Source: an uncultured bacterium (lineage in GTDB: Bacteria > CAIWAD01). From it: a DNA stretch of 62,854 nt. The notes beneath the pieces were generated by a model. It had not been told where the DNA came from and did not search any database. It was given only the letters and a program-made list of their open reading frames with translations. Below, piece by piece: positions 7,721-15,384 of the stretch. Position 1 is the first letter of the stretch, and each line of letters starts with the position of its first letter. The stretch lies in contig CAIWAD010000164.1 of the NCBI GenBank assembly GCA_903910645.1, forward strand, positions 1 to 62,854. Reading direction: 5' to 3'. The position numbers and the translations under genes were made by a program.

Positions 7721-8488
7721 TTAATTGCCCAAGGTGAAGTTTACAGGAATCTGCACCCACACACCCACCGGCGAGCCGTTCTGGATGGCTGGCGTGAACT
7801 TCCAGGAGTAGATCACCTTCTCCACTTCCTGCTGGAAGCCCAGATTGTCAGGCTTGGCGCTGACGATGTTGTGGCGCTTCACTTCACCCTTTTTATCCAC
7901 ATAGATCTGCACCACCACCAAACCCTTCACGCCCGCTTTCTGGGCAATGGCCGGATAGGCAGGCTGCTTGTAGAAGTCCGGCAGGGGCTGGGGCGCCACC
8001 TCGAAAGGCTGGAATTCCGAGGCATCGGGAATCTCGTCACCCTCGCCCTTCTCTTCCTGAATTTCGATGACATCGTTGGCACCCAGCACAATGTCATCCC
8101 CCGTGCCGGCGGCGGAACTGCCAATGATCTCCGCCTGACTGGCGATGAGCGGCGTGTCCACGAGGATCTCATCCTCTTCCACGGCGATGGGAATGGCCGC
8201 CTTGGGCAGAGCCATCTGGGTTTGGGCGATCTTCACCGCATTGTTGCTGTCCTGCATACTCTTCAGCTTGGTAAGCTGGGAGATGTCCACCACCACCACA
8301 TTGGGTGGCGGAATCTCATCCTCCGGAATAAGCAGGCGTACCAAATATGGGGCCACCACCACCATGAAATGGATGAAGGCGCTGACAGCCAAACCCTTCA
8401 TCAGGTTCGGCCCCACAATGGTCTTCAGCTCCATGCTGCCGTAGCGGCCCTGGGTCAGCGCTTCGTAGAAATTGAGCACCTTGGTCAT
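7721..8488 (-). CDS. tonB: Energy transducer TonB
   Basis: The 255-residue protein has a cytoplasmic N terminus of about 30 residues, one membrane anchor at roughly 31-53, and a long acidic linker (DEIPPPN, then Glu/Asp-rich segments) rather than a Pro-Lys linker. A C-terminal TonB domain occupies about 165-255 (QPAYPAIAQKAGVKGLVVVQ, QEVEKVIYSWKFTPA). It would couple the proton motive force harvested by ExbB/ExbD to outer membrane receptors. It follows exbD2 after 2 bases. The FadL-like porin elsewhere in the window is not TonB-dependent, and no TonB-dependent receptor is encoded here. Confidence 0.9.
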   Translation of the reverse strand: MTKVLNFYEALTQGRYGSMELKTIVGPNLMKGLAVSAFIHFMVVVAPYLVRLLIPEDEIPPPNVVVVDISQLTKLKSMQDSNNAVKIAQTQMALPKAAIPIAVEEDEILVDTPLIASQAEIIGSSAAGTGDDIVLGANDVIEIQEEKGEGDEIPDASEFQPFEVAPQPLPDFYKQPAYPAIAQKAGVKGLVVVQIYVDKKGEVKRHNIVSAKPDNLGFQQEVEKVIYSWKFTPAIQNGSPVGVWVQIPVNFTLGN

Positions 8489-8490
8489 GG

Positions 8491-9069
8491 CTATTCCCCC
8501 CCGCCCATGGTCTCGCCCGGCTTGGGCAGACCTTCGGGTCCGGCGGTGGCAAAACCGGCCGCCCTCAACAGCGAGTCGTCGTGGGTGGTGTAGCGGTCAA
8601 TGGTGAAGCGCATGGTCTTGGCCACATTGAACTCGTCCACCAGGGACACCATGGAATTGTAGGTGGCCTTGCGATCAATTTTGGCCAGCACCACCAGGGA
8701 ATCCCCATAGCGGGCGCGACGCTCCAGCAGGCGGGTGCGCAGGCTGTCCCACGCTAGTGGCCTGGGCGTTTCCTTGCCGATCATGAAGGCAAGGGAGTCC
8801 CGCTCAGCCAACCGCATGACCATCACCGTGATCAATTTCTTTTCATACACCTTGGCCTGGGCGATGGGCTTGTTCGGATCATTTTCCGGCAAGGCCATTT
8901 CCATCGCCTGGGGCAGACGGAAGACAGTGGTCACCATGAAGAAAATCAGCAGGAGGAAGGCAATGTCCACCATCGGCGTCATGTCGATGCGGATGCTGAC
9001 CCGTGGCCGTTTCCAGCTGGGGCCTCCTCCTGACGGTTTCTTTGCGCCACCTACATCTACAGCGGCCAT
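8491..9069 (-). CDS. ExbD/TolR family protein, second copy
   Basis: The 192-residue product has a basic N terminus and a single membrane helix. It carries the ExbD signature RIDMTPMVDIAFLLLIFFM, with the proton-carrying Asp at residue 35. The periplasmic domain is longer than in the neighbouring ExbD and differs strongly from it. Pairs of unlike ExbD proteins are common in FCB-type TonB clusters and may form heterodimers inside the ExbB pentamer. It lies 26 bases after the first exbD. Confidence 0.9.
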   Translation of the reverse strand: MAAVDVGGAKKPSGGGPSWKRPRVSIRIDMTPMVDIAFLLLIFFMVTTVFRLPQAMEMALPENDPNKPIAQAKVYEKKLITVMVMRLAERDSLAFMIGKETPRPLAWDSLRTRLLERRARYGDSLVVLAKIDRKATYNSMVSLVDEFNVAKTMRFTIDRYTTHDDSLLRAAGFATAGPEGLPKPGETMGGGE

Positions 9070-9095
9070 ATATCGTGCTTTCCTCTAGGGAGTGA

Positions 9096-9620
9096 TTAGT
9101 GGGTGGCGGCCTCGGCTGCGGGGGCGGCCCCGGAGTCGATGACACGCTCCTCCTCGAGATCCGTCACCAGGTTCACGATGTTGAGATTGTTCTTCTGCAG
9201 CGTCTCCATGACGCTTTCGATGGTCTCATACTTCGCGTCCCGGTCCGCCTTCAGCACCACGCGATCCACCAGACGCTTGATCTGCAGTCCGTGGATGACA
9301 TCGGGGATCTTCTCCGTGTCGAACTTGATGCCTCTTACCGCCCGACCGCCCGGCTTTACCTCCGCCAGGCCGTTTTCAAGATCCATCGCCGCGTTTTCCA
9401 TGGTCATCATGATGTCGGAGGCTTTGGTGACGGTAATGACAATCATGCCAGTTTCAGGCAGCTTGAACATGGAATGGGAGGAGGGGATTTGCACCTCAAC
9501 CTCTTCCGGCTTCTTGAACTGCGTGGTGGACATGAAGAAAATCAAGAGCAGAAAGGCGATGTCCACCATCGGCGTCATGTCGATGGTGACAGGAATTCGT
9601 CGTTTCTTCGGTGCGGCCAT
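9096..9620 (-). CDS. exbD: ExbD/TolR family biopolymer transport protein, first copy
   Basis: The 174-residue protein shows the signature VTIDMTPMVDIAFLLLIFFM with the essential Asp at residue 20, one membrane helix and a periplasmic domain. The C terminus is Ala-rich. It works with the ExbB encoded just upstream as a proton-driven stator-like motor for TonB. The spacing to exbB is 68 bases and to the second exbD 26 bases, consistent with one transcript. Confidence 0.92.
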   Translation of the reverse strand: MAAPKKRRIPVTIDMTPMVDIAFLLLIFFMSTTQFKKPEEVEVQIPSSHSMFKLPETGMIVITVTKASDIMMTMENAAMDLENGLAEVKPGGRAVRGIKFDTEKIPDVIHGLQIKRLVDRVVLKADRDAKYETIESVMETLQKNNLNIVNLVTDLEEERVIDSGAAPAAEAATH

Positions 9621-9688
9621 GGTTCAACCCTTGCTTTGGGATGAATGGAATTCCGCAAGACAGCGGGGAAAAGGCTTCCCGACTGAAC

Positions 9689-10450
9689 TTAGGCGGCTTC
9701 CTTCTCCTTGAGAATCTCAAGGGTGAGATAGGCGGCTTCGTCAACGTTGTAGTTGAACTGGTCCACCTTGTTCACGAAGAAGTTGTAGGTCACAATGCCG
9801 ATGATGGCGGCGAAGAGACCCAGGGCCGTGTTCACCAGAGCTTCGGAAATACCCTGGGCCAGTTGGGCGGCGTTGGGCGCGCCCTGGGTGGCCATGGCGG
9901 CGAAGCTGCGGATCATGCCCACCGTGGTGCCCAGCAGACCGGTCATGGTGGCGATGGACGCAATGGTGGACAAGGCGATGAGGTTGCGCTCCAGGAAGGG
10001 CACTTCCAGCAGACGGGCCTCGTTGATGGCGCGCTGGGTTTCGGACAGGCGCTTCTCCGTGGTCATGTGCATGTCGGACTGGCTGCGCTTGTACTGCTCA
10101 ATGCCGGCACGAAGCACGGCGGCGGCGCTGCCACGCTGGGTGTCGCACAGCGCCAGGGCGTCGTCATAACGCTCTTCGCGCACGCTCTGGGTGAAACCGG
10201 CGAAGAAGCTGGGCAGCGGGGCGCCACCCTGGGCCTTGCGCAGGGTAATCACACGCTCCACCACAAAGGTCAGCAGCATGAGCGTGATGGTGATCAGGAA
10301 GGGCACCAAGACACCGCCCAAGCGGATCTGGTGGATGATGGGCGTCACATCCGAGCCCTTGTCAAGGGTGGGCAGCACACCGTAGTAGAAGCCCATGGAG
10401 ATGACCAGCGCTGCGATGAGCGTGATCGTGGTGAAGAGTCCCTGCTTCAT
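9689..10450 (-). CDS. exbB: MotA/TolQ/ExbB proton channel family protein
   Basis: The 253-residue inner membrane protein has an N-terminal helix (about 7-25), a second near 45-65, and the paired pore helices near 150-175 and 198-222. These carry the family pattern TIASIATMTGLLGTTVGMI and EALVNTALGLFAAIIG. The cytoplasmic loop between helices 2 and 3 has the usual charged, helical look. It forms the pentameric channel around ExbD. An AAGGAAACAGGG site precedes the ATG. It lies 42 bases after the TPR gene. Confidence 0.93.
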   Translation of the reverse strand: MKQGLFTTITLIAALVISMGFYYGVLPTLDKGSDVTPIIHQIRLGGVLVPFLITITLMLLTFVVERVITLRKAQGGAPLPSFFAGFTQSVREERYDDALALCDTQRGSAAAVLRAGIEQYKRSQSDMHMTTEKRLSETQRAINEARLLEVPFLERNLIALSTIASIATMTGLLGTTVGMIRSFAAMATQGAPNAAQLAQGISEALVNTALGLFAAIIGIVTYNFFVNKVDQFNYNVDEAAYLTLEILKEKEAA

Positions 10451-10492
10451 CCCTGTTTCCTTATCTCTTCGTTTGAGTGTTGGATCCGGTCG

Positions 10493-12190
10493 TTATTTCA
10501 CCGCTGCCAGCTGCTGGAACTTCTGTCCGCCTTCGCGGCTTCCCAGCTGACTGGCGCGCAGGTAACAATCCTTGGCTTTCAGCACCGTGGGCTTGTGTTT
10601 CTGGTTGCTGAAGTAATAGCTGTCGCCCAACTGAAGCCACAAATCGGCCTCACCCGGCATGGCGTCCACAGCACGCTGCAACACGGGAATGGCTCCAGCG
10701 AAGTTGTTGCGCTTCAAATCGATATAGGCATTCAAAGCGTGCCCATCCTTCCAGATGGGACGATAGCTCAACATGGTTTCCAGCGTGCTGCGCGCCTGGG
10801 TGGGATCTCCCAGCTCCATATAGGCATTGGCCAAGGCCGCGCCGTATTTGGCAATAAACTCGGACTGGGGCGTCTTGTCATTGTCACCGCCAGCTTCCTG
10901 CCAGTTCAGCCCATCAAAGAGTGGCTTCAAGGTCTGGCTTAGACCCGCAAAGTCCTTGCGCTTGGTGTAAGTACCCACCAGACGGCTCATGACGGCAGGA
11001 TCACCAGGATTGATAGCCAGCTCTTCTTTGCAATAGAAGACAACGGAATCCGGGTTGGCCAGCTTCACCCACACCTTGGCGATGTTGAAATTCACGCCTT
11101 TGAAGGTGGGCGCCGCCGCGCGCAGCTCGTGGAAGTACACCAGGGCCGTGTCACCGTACGCTTTGGTGCGCTCGGCCACGGAATCACTGACCGCCAGCTG
11201 CAGGTTCAGGCGACCCTGCACATCCAGCACCTGATTCAGGGATTCTTGCACATCCGTGCGGTTGGGTCGCAGGTCCTTGGCCAGGCGGAGGCAATTCTCC
11301 GCGTTTTTGTACAGATTCTTCTTCTCTGCCTTGGAGAACTCCAACAGCGTCTTGCCCAGCAGGAACTGGGACAGGAAGTGGTCCGGCCGCTTGTCCACGG
11401 CGAACTGCAGGTTCTTGGCCGCCTCACCCCACAGTTTGGGGTCCTTCCAGGCGCTGGCGTAGTACATGCGGCCGATCTTGTAGTCCACGCTCTTGTTGTT
11501 GGCGTTCTTCTCCTGCACCACCTTGAGCACGGCCAGGGCATCCTGGTTCAGGTTCAAGTCCAGCAGCACCTGGGCGTATTCGTCGGCCAGGTCCATGTCC
11601 TCCGGGCGCAGGTTCCAGGCCTGCTCGTAGTACTGGCGGGCCTGCTCCTTCACCCCCTTGCTGTTGTAGAGGCGAGCCAGCAGCATGGGATAGAGCGGGT
11701 TCTTGGCATCCTTGGTGGCCAGGCTCACGAGTTCCTTCGTGGCACCGGCAAAGTCCCCCTGATCCGCACTGATCATGCCCCGGGCGGCGCGGATCTGGTC
11801 GATCTTGCGCTTGGGATCCTTGGCCTCGGCCTCCGCCACCATGCGCTGGGCGTCCGCTCCGCGCTTCTCCGCCAGGTAGTACTGGGTCAAGCGAATGATG
11901 GCATCGGGGTGCTTGGGATCATTTTTCAGGGCCTTCTCGTAGCTTTCCGCGGCCCGGCTGCTGTCACCGTTGGCCCAGTGGTAGTCCCCTTGCAAGCTGA
12001 AGGCGTCCGCATTTCCCGGCTCACTACGCAGCACATTCTGCGTCATCTGCATGGCGGTGATCCAGTCCCCCTGGCGCGCGGCGGCTTTGGCCGGCTCCAT
12101 GGCCTTGGACTTGGCATTGGCGGGGAAGGCAAGACAGGCGAGGGTCAACATCGCCACGATGGTCTGGGCAAGGGCCCTGGAGAATCCCAT
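10493..12190 (-). CDS. Periplasmic TPR-repeat protein of the TonB cluster
   Basis: The 565-residue protein has a Sec signal peptide (MGFSRALAQTIVAMLTLACL, cleavage near FPANA) followed by tetratricopeptide-like repeats through most of its length. Repeats are recognisable from residue 30 to about 330 (A-x-S-LQGDYHWANGDSSRAAESY is a clear unit) and again near the C terminus (LWLQLGDSYYFSNQ). It is the first gene of the exbB-exbD-exbD-tonB operon. Similar TPR proteins accompany such clusters in Bacteroidota; partner proteins are not known to me. The ATG at 12190 has GGAG upstream and a sigma70-like promoter about 110 bases earlier. Confidence 0.82.
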   Translation of the reverse strand: MGFSRALAQTIVAMLTLACLAFPANAKSKAMEPAKAAARQGDWITAMQMTQNVLRSEPGNADAFSLQGDYHWANGDSSRAAESYEKALKNDPKHPDAIIRLTQYYLAEKRGADAQRMVAEAEAKDPKRKIDQIRAARGMISADQGDFAGATKELVSLATKDAKNPLYPMLLARLYNSKGVKEQARQYYEQAWNLRPEDMDLADEYAQVLLDLNLNQDALAVLKVVQEKNANNKSVDYKIGRMYYASAWKDPKLWGEAAKNLQFAVDKRPDHFLSQFLLGKTLLEFSKAEKKNLYKNAENCLRLAKDLRPNRTDVQESLNQVLDVQGRLNLQLAVSDSVAERTKAYGDTALVYFHELRAAAPTFKGVNFNIAKVWVKLANPDSVVFYCKEELAINPGDPAVMSRLVGTYTKRKDFAGLSQTLKPLFDGLNWQEAGGDNDKTPQSEFIAKYGAALANAYMELGDPTQARSTLETMLSYRPIWKDGHALNAYIDLKRNNFAGAIPVLQRAVDAMPGEADLWLQLGDSYYFSNQKHKPTVLKAKDCYLRASQLGSREGGQKFQQLAAVK

Positions 12191-12299
12191 AAGCTCCACA
12201 TGTTTTCCATTGGGACGAACAAGCCCGCGCAAGTGGCCCTCGAAGGGAAGGCGAAACGCCTGCACGGGCTGGAAGCACTCGATCAAAAATCGTCCGCGC

Positions 12300-12328
12300 A
12301 GTATAAGATTAAGGTCAAGGGAAAGCAA
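12300..12328 (-). promoter_or_regulatory. Sigma70-type promoter of the TPR-exbBD-tonB operon
   Basis: On the minus strand TTGCTT (12323-12328) and TATACT (12300-12305) are separated by exactly 17 bases. This is a good housekeeping promoter in the gap between the S41 protease and the TPR gene. The predicted start of transcription, near 12293, leaves a leader of about 100 bases before the ATG at 12190. Inferred from sequence only. Confidence 0.6.
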
Positions 12329-12410
12329 GGTACGAGGGCTCCACTGCGGAAGGGCCCTGGCTTCAAGTGTTGATTTTCTGCACATATCCTTGACGGTCAT
12401 GGGAGTCGCC

Positions 12411-14021
12411 TCACTTCTTCTTGGCTGCAACACTGGCCAGGTGTTGAATGCGCTCAGCTTCGCCAAAGAGCAGGCGGGCCTCGGCCAGCGCCGGGTCCAT
12501 GGCCAGGTCCACCTGGGCCGCTTCATCCCGCCCAAAGACCACACGCGCCAGTTCGCGCTTCAGATAGCCCTGAATCCAGGACAGGTCTGTGCGCCACTCC
12601 GATTCATCAAAAGGCGTCTTGTCCCCGGCGAAGGCCGCGAAGTCCCGCAACAGCCCCTCTTCGGGTTGCCAGTTCTCCAGGAAGCGCGGCCAGCCCATGG
12701 CTTCCAGACGCTGTCGCAGGGGGCCGGAAGTGGCCTTGTGGTTGGCATAGTCGAAGAAGGCCTGATTGGTGCGCAAGCGGCTGGTGTACTGGGTCAGGCG
12801 TCCACTGTGGATGCGCACATCCGGCGTGATGCCGCCGCCGCCGTAGACCACGCGACCGGCGCGGGTGCGGAAGACCGGGCGATCCTGGGTGCTGTCCGGC
12901 AAGGCGTTGGGGTCCAGCTCGTCGTAGGCTTCCTCGTAATAGGACGCGAGGCCCTTGTCGTAGGGACGCTGAATCAACCGATGGCTGGGTGTGTAGTAGC
13001 GTGCGATGGTCAGGCGCACGGCGCTGCTGTCGCGCATTTCCAGTTGGCGCTGCACAAGGCCCTTGCCAAAGCTGGTTTGTCCCACGATAAGGCCGCGGTC
13101 GTGGTCCTGGATGGCGCCGGCCACGATCTCGCTGGCGCTGGCGCTGCCCTGGTTGATGAGCACGATGAGGGGCAGGGCAGGCAAATCGTCGCCATCTGTG
13201 GACTTCAGCACTTCGCCGAACTGCTCCAGGCGCCCTTCCGTGGACACAATCACCAGCCCGCCGGGCAGGAAGAGATCGGCGATGCGCTGGGCTTGCTCCA
13301 GGTAGCCGCCGGAGTTGTTGCGCAAATCGAAAATGAGGCGGCTCATGCCCTGGGCCTGCAAGGCAGACACTGCGGTGCGCATCTCCTCATCAGAGGTGGC
13401 CATGAAGCGGTTCAGGCGCAGGTAACCCACCTGGTCATCCAGCATGAAGACGCTTTCCACGCTGTTGATGGGGATCTTTTCCCGCACAATGTTGAAGGAC
13501 AGGGGCTGCTCCAGACCGCTGCGCCGCACCTTGACGGCCACGCTGGTGCCGCCCTTGCCTTTCAGCTTGCGCTGAACCTCTTCGTTGGTGATGCCCCAGG
13601 TGTTCTTGCCGTCGATCTCGATGATCACATCGCCGGGACTTAGGCCCAGACGGTCGCTGGGGGTGCCGGGGATGGCGGAAACCACGGTGAGAAGCTTGTC
13701 GCGGATCTGGAAATAGATGCCGATGCCTTCGAACTCGCCCTGGAATTCCTCCGTGACTTCCTTCAGCTCCGAGGCGGGAATGTAGCCCGAATGGGGATCC
13801 AGCTCCTCCAGCATGCCGCGGATGGCGCCGTCCACCACCTTGTCCAGATCCACTTCCTCCACGTAGATGTCGCGGATCAGCTCCAGCACGGCGTTAATCT
13901 TGCCCAGGCCGGCCATGCCGCCGCGCGTGCTGGCGTGGGGGTCGTCCTGGTTCCACAAAAGCAGCATGGCCACCAGCAGCACACCGGGAACGACCCAAAG
14001 GATGGATGCGAATTTTTTCAT
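12411..14021 (-). CDS. S41 family C-terminal processing peptidase
   Basis: The 536-residue protein has an N-terminal membrane anchor or signal (MKKFASILWVVPGVLLVAML), a helical lead, a PDZ domain at about 95-175 and the S41 catalytic core at about 195-360. The Ser lies in GSASASE near 293-299 and the general-base Lys in SFGKG near 320, so it is a Ser-Lys protease. About 170 further residues of unclear function follow, longer than in typical CtpA. It probably trims or degrades periplasmic proteins. ATG 14021 is chosen over an in-frame TTG two codons upstream. No strong ribosome site is seen. Confidence 0.93.
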   Translation of the reverse strand: MKKFASILWVVPGVLLVAMLLLWNQDDPHASTRGGMAGLGKINAVLELIRDIYVEEVDLDKVVDGAIRGMLEELDPHSGYIPASELKEVTEEFQGEFEGIGIYFQIRDKLLTVVSAIPGTPSDRLGLSPGDVIIEIDGKNTWGITNEEVQRKLKGKGGTSVAVKVRRSGLEQPLSFNIVREKIPINSVESVFMLDDQVGYLRLNRFMATSDEEMRTAVSALQAQGMSRLIFDLRNNSGGYLEQAQRIADLFLPGGLVIVSTEGRLEQFGEVLKSTDGDDLPALPLIVLINQGSASASEIVAGAIQDHDRGLIVGQTSFGKGLVQRQLEMRDSSAVRLTIARYYTPSHRLIQRPYDKGLASYYEEAYDELDPNALPDSTQDRPVFRTRAGRVVYGGGGITPDVRIHSGRLTQYTSRLRTNQAFFDYANHKATSGPLRQRLEAMGWPRFLENWQPEEGLLRDFAAFAGDKTPFDESEWRTDLSWIQGYLKRELARVVFGRDEAAQVDLAMDPALAEARLLFGEAERIQHLASVAAKKK

Positions 14022-14109
14022 GGGCAAAATCTAACAGACAGGTCTCGTGAATCCTTGACAGCCCGGCGCCTTTGGAGCGGGACTTCCCATCCCCGTCCTC
14101 CAGTGCGTG

Positions 14110-15228
14110 TCATAACGCAAGCGGCGGGCCAATTGGCGTTCGACGCATCCAGCGCTCGCCGGGAAGGGCGTGGAGCCACCCCGCCAACTCGCCTTCCAGC
14201 ACACGGGCGGCCAGGCCTTCCGCGCCCAATTGCTGCGCCAGCTCATCCAGGCTTAGCGGCTGTTCCACGAGACGCCAGAGCGCAGGATCCTCCACCTGCG
14301 CAGGCAATTCATTTTCATCCTGCGCCTCATCGCAGGGCGCTGCCACCCGTGGCTCCCCCAGGATGACGCCCCGGGCCAGGGGCAAGAGACCCAGATCCTC
14401 GCGCAGGTCCTCCACCGTGGCCATCAGGCGTGCCCCCTCGCGCACCAGGCGATGGCTTCCCTGGTAAAGAGCATGGCCGGCTGGACCCGGGCAGACCAGC
14501 ACATCCCGTCCCTCGTCGCAGGCGTGGTGGGCGGTGTTGATGGCCCCCGAGCGCGCCGGTGCCTGAATGACCACCACGGCCCGACAAAGTCCGGCGATGA
14601 CGCGGTTGCGGCGGGGAAAGCGGAAGTACTCCGGGCGTACCCAGGGAGGCCATTCGCTGAGGATCAGACCTTCCTGGCCAATGAGATGGAAGAGTTCCCG
14701 ATGCCAGGTGGGAAAAGAGTGGTCGAAGCCACAGCCCACCACCGCCACAGTGCGCGATACACCGGCCGCTTGGTGGGCCTCCCCGTCAATACCCGCCGCG
14801 CCACCGGAAACCACCACACAGCCCATGTCCCGCAGGGCCTGGGCAAAGGTCCGTGCCAGGTGCCGACCCTCAGCGTCCGGTCGGCGCGTTCCCACAACGG
14901 CCACGCATTCCTCGGCGGCCAGCTCAGGTCTGCCGCGATAGAACAAGGGGTCCGGCGGGCGGTTCATGCCTGCCAACAATGAAGGATAATGGGGATCGCC
15001 CGGCCGCAGCAGGCCCAGCAGACCTTTGTCCAGTTGCTCCAGCAGCTCTTCCCAGCGCCACAGGCCTTCGCCATTCAACAACCTCGCCAGGGCGGGGATC
15101 ATCCGGCGGCAGCGGGGCGGTAGATGGGGCAGGGGATCTTGTCCGCCCATCCACTGCTCCAGCACGCGCTGGCGCAAGGGCGGATCCATTCCCTCCTGGC
15201 ACAGCAGGGCCAATTGAAGTGCGTGCAT
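14110..15228 (-). CDS. dprA: DNA processing protein DprA
   Basis: The 372-residue cytoplasmic protein loads RecA on incoming single-stranded DNA in natural transformation. The Rossmann-like DprA core spans about 100-310, with VAVVGTRRPDAEGRHLA, VVSGGAAGIDGEAHQAAG (family SGxxxGID) and the FPRRNRVIAGL motif. A C-terminal winged-helix-like segment follows. An N-terminal helical domain precedes the core. The ATG at 15228 has GGGAG upstream; the longer upstream frame is not conserved-looking. No com genes are in the window, so competence is not established. Confidence 0.93.
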   Translation of the reverse strand: MHALQLALLCQEGMDPPLRQRVLEQWMGGQDPLPHLPPRCRRMIPALARLLNGEGLWRWEELLEQLDKGLLGLLRPGDPHYPSLLAGMNRPPDPLFYRGRPELAAEECVAVVGTRRPDAEGRHLARTFAQALRDMGCVVVSGGAAGIDGEAHQAAGVSRTVAVVGCGFDHSFPTWHRELFHLIGQEGLILSEWPPWVRPEYFRFPRRNRVIAGLCRAVVVIQAPARSGAINTAHHACDEGRDVLVCPGPAGHALYQGSHRLVREGARLMATVEDLREDLGLLPLARGVILGEPRVAAPCDEAQDENELPAQVEDPALWRLVEQPLSLDELAQQLGAEGLAARVLEGELAGWLHALPGERWMRRTPIGPPLAL

Positions 15229-15335
15229 GGGGACTCCCGGAAAAGGAGCGGCAAACGCCAGTCCCCGTGGGAGGTTCCGCCTGCAGGTGCCGATTTTCAT
15301 GCGTGACGAGCGCCTGTCCTGGCAGGCTTGCACAT

Positions 15336-15361
15336 GAAAAGGGGCCGCTGGCGCGACCCCT
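15336..15361 (-). terminator. Intrinsic terminator of the beta-helix gene
   Basis: On the minus strand a 9-bp stem (arms 15353-15361 and 15340-15348, with one G-U pair) and a GCCA loop are followed by TTTT. It lies about 25 bases after the stop codon of the 994-residue secreted protein and ahead of dprA. Confidence 0.7.
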
Positions 15362-15384
15362 GGAATGTCAGGCTGTGTAGGCAC

